64,000 nucleotides of DNA from Aequorivita vladivostokensis (GCF_000952855.1 NZ_JSVU01000011.1:1-64000), one strand, 5' to 3'; positions 17,964 to 27,266 are shown, numbered from the stretch's first letter. Numbers and translations: made by a program. The notes: generated by a model from the letters alone, not told the origin.

Positions 17964-19178
17964 ATGCCTATAACTTTCGCCATCATCAAAGAGCGCAAAA
18001 ACCCGCCAGACCGTCGGGTAGTTTTTTCACCGGAAAAATGCCAAGATGTCATAAAGAAATTTCCCGACGCCAGGATTATCGTCGAGGCTTCTGAAGTGCG
18101 CATCTTTCCGGATGAGGCCTACCAAAAAGCGGGAGTTGAAGTGCGGAAAGATATTTCCGAGGCTGATGTTATGTTGGGCGTAAAGGAAGTTCCGATAGAT
18201 GCCCTAATTCCGAACAAGAAATACTTTTATTTCAGCCACACCATCAAAAAACAGCCTTACAATCGCAAACTGCTGAAGGCAATGCTGCAAAAAAATATTG
18301 AAATGTTTGACCACGAGACTATCGTGACTGCCGATAACCATCGTCTGATTGGTTTTGGTTATTATGCGGGATTGGTGGGTGCTTACAATGGGTTTAGGGC
18401 GCTCGGCCTGAGGGACAAACTTTTTGTCCTGCCAAAGGTGGAAAACTTACCCGACTTGGAAGCAGTAAAAGCAGAATTGGACAAAATTACACTTCCGAAA
18501 ATACGGATAATCCTTTCGGGTACCGGGAAGGTAGCAAGGGGCGCAAAGGAAATTTTGGATCATCTTAAAATACGCGAAGTAACAGATGCGGAATATCTTT
18601 CCAAAGAATTTAACGAGCCGGTGTACTGTTTGATAGATGTTTCGGAATACAACAAACGCAAGGATGACGGTGCGTTTGATAAGCAGGAATTTTATAGCGA
18701 TCCTTCCGAATATGAAAGTGATTTTATGAAATATGCCAAGGCGAGCGATATGTTTATAACGGGTCATTTCTTTGGAAATGGCGCACCGTACCTTTTTACG
18801 CGCGAGGACGCCAAAAATCCCGATTTCAAAATAAATTTGGTGGCGGACATCTCCTGTGATATTGATGGCCCCGTGGCCTGCACAATTAAGGCTTCTACGA
18901 TTGCCGATCCTTTTTATGGGTATGATCCACAGACCGAAAGTGAAACGGAATATGATGCTGCCGGGGCCATAACCGTAATGGCGGTCGATAATTTGCCGTG
19001 CGAGTTGCCAAAGGATGCCAGCGAAGGTTTTGGTGAAATGTTCTTTGAAAACGTAATGCCTGCTTTCTTTAACGGGGATAGAGAAGGAATTTTGGAACGT
19101 GCCCAAATTACCACTTCCGATGGAAAATTGACTCCCAGATTTGCATATTTAAAGGATTATGTGGAAATTGCCGATTGA
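17964..19178 (+). CDS. NAD(P)-dependent oxidoreductase, alanine/saccharopine dehydrogenase-like
   Basis: About 404 residues from the ATG at 17964; the frame extends upstream to 17838, but that part is hydrophobic noise overlapping the promoter. The N-terminus MPITFAIIKERKNPPDRRVVF is typical of the alanine dehydrogenase/PNT N-terminal fold. The Rossmann segment IRIILSGTGKVARGAKEIL is at about residues 174-192, with GTGKVARG as its nucleotide loop. The C-terminal DISCDIDGPVACTIKASTIADPFY region is characteristic of the saccharopine-dehydrogenase-like subgroup common in Flavobacteriia. It is probably cytosolic; the substrate is uncertain. Confidence 0.8.
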   Translation: MPITFAIIKERKNPPDRRVVFSPEKCQDVIKKFPDARIIVEASEVRIFPDEAYQKAGVEVRKDISEADVMLGVKEVPIDALIPNKKYFYFSHTIKKQPYNRKLLKAMLQKNIEMFDHETIVTADNHRLIGFGYYAGLVGAYNGFRALGLRDKLFVLPKVENLPDLEAVKAELDKITLPKIRIILSGTGKVARGAKEILDHLKIREVTDAEYLSKEFNEPVYCLIDVSEYNKRKDDGAFDKQEFYSDPSEYESDFMKYAKASDMFITGHFFGNGAPYLFTREDAKNPDFKINLVADISCDIDGPVACTIKASTIADPFYGYDPQTESETEYDAAGAITVMAVDNLPCELPKDASEGFGEMFFENVMPAFFNGDREGILERAQITTSDGKLTPRFAYLKDYVEIAD

Positions 19179-19208
19179 CAAATTAACTTTTCGTTAACAG
19201 TCGGGCAG

Positions 19209-20015
19209 TTGAATCAAAACTATAATAAAATACCATTGGCCATTGTAACGGGGGCCGCATCAGGACTTGGTTTTGAACTGGCCTTACTTTTGGCCAGAGA
19301 TGGTTATGAGTTGATTCTGATAGATGTCAATTCTGAAAAATTGCAACAGGCGAAAGAGAAAATCGAGGCGCGGTACGCAACCCAGGTGCAACTTCTGCAC
19401 AAAGATCTGAGCAAACCGAAAGTTGCCGAATCGATAGTCCAGTCTATTGAAGACCGAGCTATAGATGTCCTGGTAAACAATGCGGGATTTGGTATTTATG
19501 GAAGCTTTCATGAAACTGACTGGGAGCGTCAAGCGGCGATGCTACACTTACATGTAATCACGACAACCCATCTAACAAAGTTGATTTTAAAGAAGATGGT
19601 TGCCAGGGGAAAGGGAAAAATCCTGAATATGTCATCTTTGGCTGCATTTCAGCCGGGGCCGTTAATGTCTCTGTATTATGCTTCAAAAGCCTATATTCTT
19701 TCTTTTAGCGAGGCCATCGCCAATGAGCTTAAGGGAACTGGCGTTACGGTAACCTGCCTTTGTCCCGGCCAGACCAAGACTTGCTTTCAGGAGGTGGTTT
19801 CGAATGGCTGTAGCGCCTCAGATAACAAAATAAAATTCAATATTGCTTGCCCTAAACAGGTAGCCGCATATGGCTATGAGGCAATGAAGAAGGGCAAAAT
19901 AGTAGCTATTCCGGGTAACATCAACAAGCTACTTTCCAAATTGCCTCGATTAGTGCCTCGCCGAACCGCCACGGCCGTTATCCGTCGGATTCAGGAAAAA
20001 AACCGAGCGGTTTAA
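19209..20015 (+). CDS. Short-chain dehydrogenase/reductase (SDR)
   Basis: 268 residues, with a likely TTG start at 19209 since no ATG precedes the Rossmann motif. The cofactor loop is TGAASGLG (residues ~15-22), NNAGFG (~93-98) stabilises the fold, and the catalytic Ser...Tyr-x-x-x-Lys is visible as NMSSLAAF (~140) and YYASK (~157-161). The classical SDR of the DltE/YqjQ-like type acts on unknown alcohols or ketones. It starts 30 bp after the upstream oxidoreductase and is convergent with the DUF3857 gene, leaving 4 bp between stops. Confidence 0.88.
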   Translation: MNQNYNKIPLAIVTGAASGLGFELALLLARDGYELILIDVNSEKLQQAKEKIEARYATQVQLLHKDLSKPKVAESIVQSIEDRAIDVLVNNAGFGIYGSFHETDWERQAAMLHLHVITTTHLTKLILKKMVARGKGKILNMSSLAAFQPGPLMSLYYASKAYILSFSEAIANELKGTGVTVTCLCPGQTKTCFQEVVSNGCSASDNKIKFNIACPKQVAAYGYEAMKKGKIVAIPGNINKLLSKLPRLVPRRTATAVIRRIQEKNRAV

Positions 20016-20019
20016 GCAA

Positions 20020-21987
20020 TTATATTTTCCGCAGTTCGATTGGCTCTTCCGATTGGATTTTTAGCAAGGTTTCAAAGAATTGGCGCAATGCCGGATAGGC
20101 TTCCGTGGGAAATCTGGTTGTGTTCAATTTTACGCTTAGCCTAATATTTATTTTGTTTTCCACAACGTCATAAACCACCGAGAGCTCCCCATCATTATTC
20201 GGAAGTTTCAAAAATTTATTTTCGGGTACTTTTGTTACTTCATATTTGTCCTTACCATCTATGGAAACCAAATAATTGTTAATTACCGGAAAACCAAAAT
20301 CTATCGGATAATTTCGGGTTTCCTTTAAAAATGGATTCTCAGAAAAGTAAGTTTCCATCAAAAATGGATAGACAAAAAGCCTATCCCCCACGGGCTGTTC
20401 GTGTATTGCGATTTCGTAAATCTCCTTATAGGGCTGTTCTAAATCCTTTTCGTTTTCAATTTGTAAGTTGGTAATATTTAAAGCTTCATTGCTGCTTTGT
20501 TTCCTTTTTATAATCTCTTCTTTATTTCTGTTGTTGTTTTCCTTTCGTTTGGGAACCGCTATGTAGCCTGTTGAAACTTCGTTCACCTTACCAGAGAACA
20601 CGCCTTTTTCATCCGGGGCCAATTGCAGGTTCACATAGTGCATATTTTTGGCCATTGGAACAATTGGTTCCCAATAGCTTCCGTTTTTGAAATCCATTAC
20701 CCGTCCTTCTATGTTCAAATCGCGCTGGGGCAAGATACCAAAGGGAGTATGTTTATCCGTAGCATCAAGAATATACTTGTTATCGGCAATAGTGCAGAAT
20801 ACCACAGCGTAGTTAAAATCTGTAAGCACGGGATATTGTTTCGTTGGCATTGCCTGGTCGCGGGTTGCTATCAGCATTATCTTGGCGTCAATACCTGCGG
20901 CCTCCAAGGCATTTATGAGTGCAAGATTTATCTCGGAGCTGTTGCCATTTCCTTTTTCAAAGGCATCCTTTATGCGAATATCGCTCAATATTCTGTTTTG
21001 GTTATTCCAGGCCATCTTTTCCTGGATAAAATAATAAACTGCTTTTGCACGTTCCAAATCATCAGAAATTGAAATAATGGAAGAGGGAAGCTGTTCCTTA
21101 AAAAAGGAACTGTATTTTAATTGGCGTCCCAAATCCCTGTCATATTTAAATTTTCGGTCCACGTCGTCCCAAGATTTGGAAAAGGAAACCTTGGATTCAT
21201 CCAAATTGACAATGTTGCGCAGTTCAAATTTAATTGCGGGTATATAATTGCTTTTTGCGAGCATATATTTTTCTTCCACAAAGGCGGGAACATTTTTCAT
21301 AACATAGGTAGCCGACTCACAGTCGCCCGGTACTTTAAAGCCGGGCAAATGGAAACAATCAACCAGAATTTCGGCGTGGTCCACATCCAGTTTTCTATCG
21401 CCGTAAAGTGTTCTGTTGTAGGTGTAATTGCCGGGTATTTCCGTGTGCAGCTCAGAATAAAGCGTTGGTAGGGCATTCATAAAATTCCAACCGCCCAAGT
21501 GGTGCATCCAAGGAGTTTCTATGCGGTATGAATATTCCAGGATACTGCCGTCCTGTACATTTGGAAAGGTGAACTTTTTTGAGGACCAGTATTGACTTTC
21601 ATTTGTATCAAAAATAGCCTGGTCGCTTACATATACTTGCGATTGGCCGTTGTGGGTGAGGGCTTTTAGGTTTTTTATATTTTCCTGTACATTATTTTCA
21701 CGATAATAGGGTATTTCTACATAATCGAGCTGAAATTTTTTTGCGTTGAAAACTTTAATTTTTCTATGAACCTCCTTGATTAGCCGAATATAACCGTCAG
21801 CCGCATCTACCGTATAGTTTCCTCTTTCATATAAAATTACCCCATTTGCCTCCGGGTCGAGGGGATAGCTCGTCATGGAATATTCTTTTGGCAAAGGCTT
21901 GCCAAAATCGTGAGGCGGTTGTTGCTGAGCCTGACAAAATGTAATAAATAGTAAAAAACAGGAGAGGAGGATTGATTGAATGGACAT
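20020..21987 (-). CDS. DUF3857 / transglutaminase-like exported protein (second copy)
   Basis: 655 residues with a signal peptide (MSIQSILLSCFLLFITFCQA), an N-terminal DUF3857 beta domain (about 50-290) and a transglutaminase-fold domain (about 295-400). The usual nucleophile position in the GNSSEINLALINALEAAG segment is Ser rather than Cys, so it is probably non-catalytic. It is adjacent to and co-directional with a paralogue (2-bp spacing), indicating tandem duplication in one operon. The cellular role of the family is unknown. Confidence 0.85.
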   Translation of the reverse strand: MSIQSILLSCFLLFITFCQAQQQPPHDFGKPLPKEYSMTSYPLDPEANGVILYERGNYTVDAADGYIRLIKEVHRKIKVFNAKKFQLDYVEIPYYRENNVQENIKNLKALTHNGQSQVYVSDQAIFDTNESQYWSSKKFTFPNVQDGSILEYSYRIETPWMHHLGGWNFMNALPTLYSELHTEIPGNYTYNRTLYGDRKLDVDHAEILVDCFHLPGFKVPGDCESATYVMKNVPAFVEEKYMLAKSNYIPAIKFELRNIVNLDESKVSFSKSWDDVDRKFKYDRDLGRQLKYSSFFKEQLPSSIISISDDLERAKAVYYFIQEKMAWNNQNRILSDIRIKDAFEKGNGNSSEINLALINALEAAGIDAKIMLIATRDQAMPTKQYPVLTDFNYAVVFCTIADNKYILDATDKHTPFGILPQRDLNIEGRVMDFKNGSYWEPIVPMAKNMHYVNLQLAPDEKGVFSGKVNEVSTGYIAVPKRKENNNRNKEEIIKRKQSSNEALNITNLQIENEKDLEQPYKEIYEIAIHEQPVGDRLFVYPFLMETYFSENPFLKETRNYPIDFGFPVINNYLVSIDGKDKYEVTKVPENKFLKLPNNDGELSVVYDVVENKINIRLSVKLNTTRFPTEAYPALRQFFETLLKIQSEEPIELRKI

Positions 21988-21988
21988 T

Positions 21989-23962
21989 CTATACTTTCTT
22001 TAAAACGATTGATTCTTCCTTCAGCATGGTTATCATAGTGCCGAAAAATTCTTTAAGCGATTGGTATGCATCTGAGGGGAAACGGTAGGCATTCAATTTC
22101 ATATTGAAGCGGATGTTTATCTTGCCGCCGTCTGCCACATAGGTTACGGAGCATTCTCCGTCATCATTGGGCAATTTTATACTTCGGCTGGATGGCAGCT
22201 GCTCCACTTGGTAGGTATTGCCTAGGTCTATGGATACTAAATAGGTGTTTGTGAAAGGGTAGCCAAAATCCATCGGGTAGCTACGCTCTTTCATTTTAAA
22301 GGGGTTTTCGGAGATATATGTTTTGTTAAAAAACGGATGTAGAATCACCTTGTCGCCAACAATTTCTGGTTCAATGGTCACGCTGTAATTTTCTTTGAGG
22401 GGTTTCTCAATAGCCTTGAGGTCTTCTATTTGGTATGCCTCAATCTCAATGCCTGCATCGTCCTTCTCTTGTGTTTTTATGTATTCCTTCAGGGTTTCCT
22501 CCTCAATGCTATTTCTCTTTCCCAACCCGATATAGCCATAACTTGCCTGACTGACTTTCCCGGAAAAAACTCCATCGGCGGCGGCTGTTATTTGTGCATT
22601 TGCGTAATGTATATTTTGTTCAAAAGGCTCAATGGGCATCCAGTAACTTCCGTTTTTAAAATTCATAACCCGGCCTTGCACATTAAGCGCTCTGAATGGA
22701 ATGATGCCGAAAGGAGCTTGTTTGTCTGTGGCATCCAGTAATATTCTTTCGTTGTTTATCATTAAAACCGCCAATACGTAATTAAAATGGGACAGCACCG
22801 GATAGAGCTCTGTGGGCAAACCATTATCGCGGGTAGAAAGAATAACCGACTTTGAGTGTAGGTTTGCCGCCTCTAAGGCATTTACCAGCGAAAGATTAAT
22901 GTCTGACACACTACCCAATTTTTCCTTAAATGAGTCTTTTATTTCATTTCCATAGTTGAAATAACTTCCATTCCAGGTATAATTGTTTTGAATGAATCCG
23001 TACACCGCCTTTGCACGCTCCATATCGTCCTCTATATTGAGGATTTCTTTCGGTAATTTTCTTCTGAAATAACTGTTTTTGTTCAATTGGTCCCCAAAAT
23101 CGCTGCGGCTCTCAAAGCGGTGGTCTACATCCTTCCAAGAACGGGAGTACACTTTTTCTTCCCCGTGAAAGGGTTTATATGATATGGGTTCATACGCTAT
23201 TCTGGACACATAATTGCTTCGCGATAACATAAACTTTTCCTCTTCAAAGGATGGAATATTCTTCATAACATAAATATTCACTTCAGAATCTAGATGCGCA
23301 TTGTTTGAAGGTATCAAGAAGTCATCCTTCTTAATGTAGTTGCTGTGTTGGTCCAGTTTTTTGGGACCATACAGGACCCGATTGAATTTCATATTCACGG
23401 GCAATACCGTTTGGAAGAAGCTATACATTGTGGGTAGGTTATTCTGAAACTCCCAGCCCTTTATGTCAAAAAGATAGGGGGTAACGAAGGTGTATTTATA
23501 TTCTAAAATACTTCCGTTCTGCACGTTTGGGAATGTAAACTTCAAGGCCTCTCTTCCTTTCGATTTCTCGATTTTGTAAAAAGATTCCTTAGGGACGGCA
23601 TCCTGTAAGATTCCATTATGGGTTATGGCCTTATAGTCTATTACTTCTTCTGGGTAGAATTTGTTTCCTACGTAATACGGGATTTCTATGGTAGAATTTC
23701 CGAATTTCTTAACGTCAAAAACTTTAATTTTTCGGTGTATTTCCAAAACCATTCTAAAGGCGGTTCTTTTAACGATAGAAACAGCATAATAATTACCCGT
23801 TTCATATAAAACAACTCCAGCGGCCTCTGGTTCTGCTTCATAAATTTCCAGTGCTAATTCCTCTTGTGTGGGCTTGCCAAATTCATCAATCCGCCCAGAT
23901 TGCGAATGGGATAACAAGAATGAAAATATTAAAAATAGGAATGCGAGGTTTTTGGAAAGCAT
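21989..23962 (-). CDS. DUF3857 / transglutaminase-like exported protein (first copy)
   Basis: About 657 residues from the ATG at 23962, where MLSKNLAFLFLIFSFLLSHSQ is a good signal peptide; the longer frame to 24055 is unlikely. It is a paralogue of the downstream protein throughout (shared GRVMNFKNGSYW..PIEP, KLPNDDGE..V and FPSDAY motifs). The transglutaminase-like active-site segment reads GSVSDINLSLVNALEAAN, without Cys. It is probably periplasmic and cotranscribed with its copy. Confidence 0.85.
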   Translation of the reverse strand: MLSKNLAFLFLIFSFLLSHSQSGRIDEFGKPTQEELALEIYEAEPEAAGVVLYETGNYYAVSIVKRTAFRMVLEIHRKIKVFDVKKFGNSTIEIPYYVGNKFYPEEVIDYKAITHNGILQDAVPKESFYKIEKSKGREALKFTFPNVQNGSILEYKYTFVTPYLFDIKGWEFQNNLPTMYSFFQTVLPVNMKFNRVLYGPKKLDQHSNYIKKDDFLIPSNNAHLDSEVNIYVMKNIPSFEEEKFMLSRSNYVSRIAYEPISYKPFHGEEKVYSRSWKDVDHRFESRSDFGDQLNKNSYFRRKLPKEILNIEDDMERAKAVYGFIQNNYTWNGSYFNYGNEIKDSFKEKLGSVSDINLSLVNALEAANLHSKSVILSTRDNGLPTELYPVLSHFNYVLAVLMINNERILLDATDKQAPFGIIPFRALNVQGRVMNFKNGSYWMPIEPFEQNIHYANAQITAAADGVFSGKVSQASYGYIGLGKRNSIEEETLKEYIKTQEKDDAGIEIEAYQIEDLKAIEKPLKENYSVTIEPEIVGDKVILHPFFNKTYISENPFKMKERSYPMDFGYPFTNTYLVSIDLGNTYQVEQLPSSRSIKLPNDDGECSVTYVADGGKINIRFNMKLNAYRFPSDAYQSLKEFFGTMITMLKEESIVLKKV

Positions 23963-24005
23963 ATTTTGGAACTGAGACTTTATCTGCCGCAAAATAGAAT
24001 AAATA

Positions 24006-24398
24006 TCAAAATTTAAAAAAATACGGAGTAGTATTTTTATGAAAAATTCTTTCAATCAATAAAATAAGCAGAAATCCGATGACGTATGCCACAAGATCCC
24101 AAACATCAAACACCGAACCGAGAACGGTCAATAGTATTTTTGATTTGATTTTCAGGATTTCGGAAAGCTTTAGAAGCTGAAGCAATTCAACCAAAAAAGC
24201 AAAACCCAAAACCGAAATTGCAATAGGGAACACATTGTTTTTAATGAAAATTTTCAGAAACGAATACAATAGTAAGATGACCAGCACATCGCCCAAAAAT
24301 CCTCTTATAAAAGGATTGAAGTGGAAATAGGCAATGGTAAATTCCATTAAAAGAAGGATTAGGAATGCACTGAAATAGCACCATTTTAAATGTTCCAT
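24006..24398 (-). CDS. DUF2809 membrane protein
   Basis: 130 residues and four predicted membrane segments, with the family's FDVWDLVAYVIG motif before the last one. It is a small integral membrane protein of unknown function. It lies 44 bp upstream of the first DUF3857 gene on the same strand and is separated from creD by a hairpin terminator. Confidence 0.8.
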   Translation of the reverse strand: MEHLKWCYFSAFLILLLMEFTIAYFHFNPFIRGFLGDVLVILLLYSFLKIFIKNNVFPIAISVLGFAFLVELLQLLKLSEILKIKSKILLTVLGSVFDVWDLVAYVIGFLLILLIERIFHKNTTPYFFKF

Positions 24399-24410
24399 AA
24401 CTTACGGTTA

Positions 24411-24445
24411 AAACCTCACAGGTTTCAAAAACCTGTGAGGTTTAT
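24411..24445 (-). terminator. Hairpin terminator after creD
   Basis: A perfect 15-bp stem (AAACCTCACAGGTTT and complement) with a 3-base loop and T-rich flank on the minus strand, between the creD-like and DUF2809 genes. Confidence 0.75.
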
Positions 24446-24456
24446 TAAGTTTATAA

Positions 24457-25806
24457 CTAGCTCTCATTGTTCCAATCAATCCGTCGCGATGCGAACATAA
24501 TAATCGCCAAAATCAGGAACAGCCCGATGCTGCCAACCAATAACGCGTAATTTTCCAACTGGATGATTACATAAATAAAACCGTAAAGCGAAGCCAACGA
24601 AGCGCAGATAAGCAACGGAAACTTGAAACCTTTCAAAATGGCGCGGGAATAGACCGTTATCAGCGCGAGTACCGAAATTGCCGCAATCGCGTACGCGTTG
24701 AAAAAATTGCTGTGTTCGGAAATGGAGATGAGCAATGTATAAAACATAACCAAGGCCAAGCCGATCATTACATATTGAAACGGATGGATATAGATTTTGC
24801 TCACCAACTGTATCAAGAGAAACACCAATAGCGTTAGCCCAATGACCATAAACCCGTATTTGGCGGTCCGTTCGCTTTTTTGGTATTCGTCCACGGGAAT
24901 GATTAGCTTGGTGCCAAATGCCGAAGTGGAAAGGTCTGGCAGGTGCCCAAAAAACGATTGCTCGAACTGTCGGTTTATTTGCAAAATTCGCCAACTAGCG
25001 GTAAAACCATCTTTACTGATTTCCTTATTGGTGTCCTCGGGCAGGAAGTTGCCATCAAAACTGGGAGAGTGCCAGTTCGACTGCATTGTGGCATCGGTTT
25101 CTTTACCTATGGGCAGAAACTTCAGGCTTTCGCTGCCGTTTATTTTTAAGTCGAAGGAAAACGGAAGCGGTGCCGCAAATATTTCCTTGGCATTGGCAAT
25201 GTAATTGCTTTGGATGGTGTTCAGATATTCCGTGGAATACTGTGGCGTCATGGAAAGGGCTTCCGAAGCTAAATGTACGACCGGCGTGGTTTTTATTCCT
25301 TTCAAGTTTGAGGTTTTTAGAAGAACGGTTGCCTTTTCCCAAAGGATGTTTTCGTCGGCAACATCGGTGTCTGAAAAGTCAATTATGGGAAAATTTCCTG
25401 TTACGTCAATTGCCGCAGAATAGACCACCGATTCGTAAGTACTTCGGTTTAGGGGTTTTGTGTCAACCTGCGATATAATGTTGAGTTTGTCAGGAAAGAA
25501 GTAAGCGGTTTCAATACTTTCCTTTGTTTTGGTATAATAGGAATTGCTCTTTTCATTAAAGATTTTTTCTTCGGAAATAACCTTATACGGAATTTTTACG
25601 ATAGGGCCGGAGAGCAGGACTTCATTTCCCCACTTTTCATTTATTTCCCGAACCACTTCCTCTTGTCTGTACGCTCTTTCGTTGATTAGTGATTTTACAA
25701 ATTCCAAAGGGATCAATAAAACCAATAATAAAAACCCGACAACGAGCATCCTTGCTGTGATTGAGTTGCGCATCCAATTGCTGAATCTACTTTTTTTCTG
25801 TTCCAT
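24457..25806 (-). CDS. creD: CreD-like inner-membrane protein
   Basis: 449 residues. There is an N-terminal membrane anchor (about 18-38) preceded by SRFSNWMRNSITARML, and a periplasmic domain (to ~300) with the family's DFSDTDVADE, YLNTIQSNY and FNGNFLPE-type motifs. Five or six C-terminal membrane segments follow. CreD proteins (formerly inner membrane protein CreD/CET) influence beta-lactam and envelope phenotypes in some bacteria; their biochemical activity is unknown. It is the last large gene of an operon that contains a winged-helix regulator. Confidence 0.88.
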   Translation of the reverse strand: MEQKKSRFSNWMRNSITARMLVVGFLLLVLLIPLEFVKSLINERAYRQEEVVREINEKWGNEVLLSGPIVKIPYKVISEEKIFNEKSNSYYTKTKESIETAYFFPDKLNIISQVDTKPLNRSTYESVVYSAAIDVTGNFPIIDFSDTDVADENILWEKATVLLKTSNLKGIKTTPVVHLASEALSMTPQYSTEYLNTIQSNYIANAKEIFAAPLPFSFDLKINGSESLKFLPIGKETDATMQSNWHSPSFDGNFLPEDTNKEISKDGFTASWRILQINRQFEQSFFGHLPDLSTSAFGTKLIIPVDEYQKSERTAKYGFMVIGLTLLVFLLIQLVSKIYIHPFQYVMIGLALVMFYTLLISISEHSNFFNAYAIAAISVLALITVYSRAILKGFKFPLLICASLASLYGFIYVIIQLENYALLVGSIGLFLILAIIMFASRRIDWNNES

Positions 25807-25840
25807 AGTATATTAAAAGTTGTTATTAATAAATGTTTTT

Positions 25841-26155
25841 TTAAGATCCCGAGAAGGGAGATCCAAAGATGCCCACGGCAAGTTCGGCCCAAATTAAGAG
25901 AAACACTGCGAGCAGAAAGACGCAAAGAAGAAGGCGATGGCTGGTTTTTTTTATCTTTCTCAGGACTAATTCACAAGAAATACCTACACCGTACAATAAA
26001 ATTCCCATGACGGCAAAGTCCGAAAGGTCCCAATTAACTTCGTCGGTTAATTGTTCAGCTATCAGTGGAATAAGCAATAATACCGTTGCGAACAGCAGAA
26101 TCAGGAAGAGCCTTGTTTTTTTTGTTAATTTGAAATGGTTTCTTTTCGGAGACAT
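25841..26155 (-). CDS. Small three-TM protein of the creD operon
   Basis: 104 residues with membrane segments at about 16-33, 45-62 and 73-94 and a basic N-terminus. No domain was recognised. It starts 33 nt downstream of an operator-like palindrome (26188-26209) and ends 34 bp before creD, so it probably begins a regulated transcription unit that includes creD. Confidence 0.65.
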   Translation of the reverse strand: MSPKRNHFKLTKKTRLFLILLFATVLLLIPLIAEQLTDEVNWDLSDFAVMGILLYGVGISCELVLRKIKKTSHRLLLCVFLLAVFLLIWAELAVGIFGSPFSGS

Positions 26156-26187
26156 AGTTTAATTTTTTAGTTGTTATCGATTATTAT

Positions 26188-26209
26188 AAAGTACTTTGAT
26201 TTTCAAAGT
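26188..26209 (-). promoter_or_regulatory. Operator-like palindrome, copy 2, in front of the small TM gene and creD
   Basis: On the plus strand the site reads AAAGT-ACTTTG-N5-CAAAGT. The 6-bp arms ACTTTG/CAAAGT flank 5 bp (26193-26209), and the extra AAAGT makes a third half-site. It matches copy 1 at 27146-27167 in arms, spacing and prefix. On the minus strand its outer arm overlaps a TNACTTTG box resembling the TAnnTTTG -7 element, so binding would block transcription. Confidence 0.65.
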
Positions 26210-26231
26210 GAAGAAATAAAAAAATATAATG

Positions 26232-26531
26232 TTATGTTCTTGGTTTTTGAATCAATTTTTCCAGGGCTTCGATATGTTTTTTGAATTCTGTGCGACCCAG
26301 CTTTGTGGCGCTGTAACTGGTATTTGGTTTCCTTCCTATGAAACTTTTTTCCACCAAAATATATTCAGCCTGTTCCAACGCCTTGATGTGGCTTGCCAGA
26401 TTGCCATCGGTAACATCCAATAATTCCTTAAGCCGGTTGAAATCCGCATCCTCGTTTACCACGAGGATGCTCATAATGCCCAGCCGGATACGATGGTCAA
26501 AAAGTTTGTTTATGTTGTCTATGATGCCCAC
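26232..26531 (-). CDS. Winged-helix transcriptional regulator
   Basis: 99 residues forming a single winged helix: RLGIMSILVVNEDADFNRLKELLDVTDGNLASHIKALEQ contains helices 1-3, and the wing follows at GRKPNTSYSATKLGR. It resembles the HTH_34/ArsR-MarR-like small regulators that dimerise and bind palindromes. It lies 2 bp after the 202-residue membrane protein gene and upstream of the creD unit, and two copies of one palindrome bracket it. It is therefore the likely autoregulator of this operon (inference). Confidence 0.88.
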   Translation of the reverse strand: MGIIDNINKLFDHRIRLGIMSILVVNEDADFNRLKELLDVTDGNLASHIKALEQAEYILVEKSFIGRKPNTSYSATKLGRTEFKKHIEALEKLIQKPRT

Positions 26532-26533
26532 AC

Positions 26534-27142
26534 TCAGCCCTTTCTTTCATTAAGATACATCAGGCTTCCGTAAATTATATGGAAAAAGCCGAAGCCCAAG
26601 AGCCAAAACCAAAAACCATAACCGGGTAGCGCTGCACAGATAAGCCCTATGATTATTTGCGCATAGCCCAAATATTTTACGTTGCCGATTGTGTATTTTG
26701 AAGCGTTCACAAGTGCCAATCCATAAAAAATGAGCATCAGCGAAGCCGTGAGGCCATAATGCTGGCTGTTTAATTTTATGATTATGTAAATTCCTCCGGT
26801 TACTAACGGAATTAAAAAGTTGACCAATAAACGTTTGGTGGTGGCGTCCCAAATTTTCTCGTTGTTGTTTTTTGCCCTGCGGGTGGTGAGTAGGTAAGCC
26901 GTTACCACGCTCAGCACGAGCACGGAGGCTAAGAGAGCGAGCAACAATTTAAAATTCCAACTGTGTAGCTTCAAAAACTCCCCGGGCTCTGGAAAGAGAT
27001 ATGCATAAGCAATCGCTGCTCCTATGATGGCGTAGATACCTGCAAAAATTCCGGAAAGGCCGCTCAGTGAAATAAAACGCGACGAGCGGTCCATCAAGTT
27101 TTTGATTTCGCTGATGTCTTTTAGATAATCCTTTTTACTCAT
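26534..27142 (-). CDS. Multi-pass membrane protein, first gene of the creD regulatory operon
   Basis: 202 residues with a cytosolic N-terminus (KKDYLKDISEIKNLMDRSS) and about six membrane segments, several Gly-rich. No known domain was recognised. Its start lies 4 bp from operator copy 1. The tight junction with the winged-helix gene shows cotranscription; the membrane protein may sense the signal to which the regulator responds (inference). Confidence 0.7.
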   Translation of the reverse strand: MSKKDYLKDISEIKNLMDRSSRFISLSGLSGIFAGIYAIIGAAIAYAYLFPEPGEFLKLHSWNFKLLLALLASVLVLSVVTAYLLTTRRAKNNNEKIWDATTKRLLVNFLIPLVTGGIYIIIKLNSQHYGLTASLMLIFYGLALVNASKYTIGNVKYLGYAQIIIGLICAALPGYGFWFWLLGFGFFHIIYGSLMYLNERKG

Positions 27143-27145
27143 AAT

Positions 27146-27167
27146 AAAGTACTTTGAAAAACAAAGT
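27146..27167 (-). promoter_or_regulatory. Operator-like palindrome, copy 1, at the creD-operon promoter
   Basis: AAAGT-ACTTTG-AAAAA-CAAAGT on the plus strand, with the palindrome core at 27151-27167. Its arm overlaps a TTACTTTG -7-like box on the minus strand and lies just before the start codon at 27142, so a bound regulator would block initiation. Identical half-sites and 5-bp spacing occur at 26188-26209. Confidence 0.65.
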
Positions 27168-27266
27168 AAATGTAAAAAGTTTTATCCGCCAAATTATTTC
27201 CAAAGAAAATATTTAGTTCCAAAATTTCTGGGTTTCAAAAAAGTAGGAAATTACACACAGGAAAAA

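Noticed and set aside
18447-19106. A 219-codon minus-strand frame
   Set aside because: It is antisense to the intact alanine-dehydrogenase-like gene and has no domain-like composition.
24797-25478. Plus-strand frames of 68-135 codons
   Set aside because: They are shadows of creD, which shows continuous family features on the minus strand.
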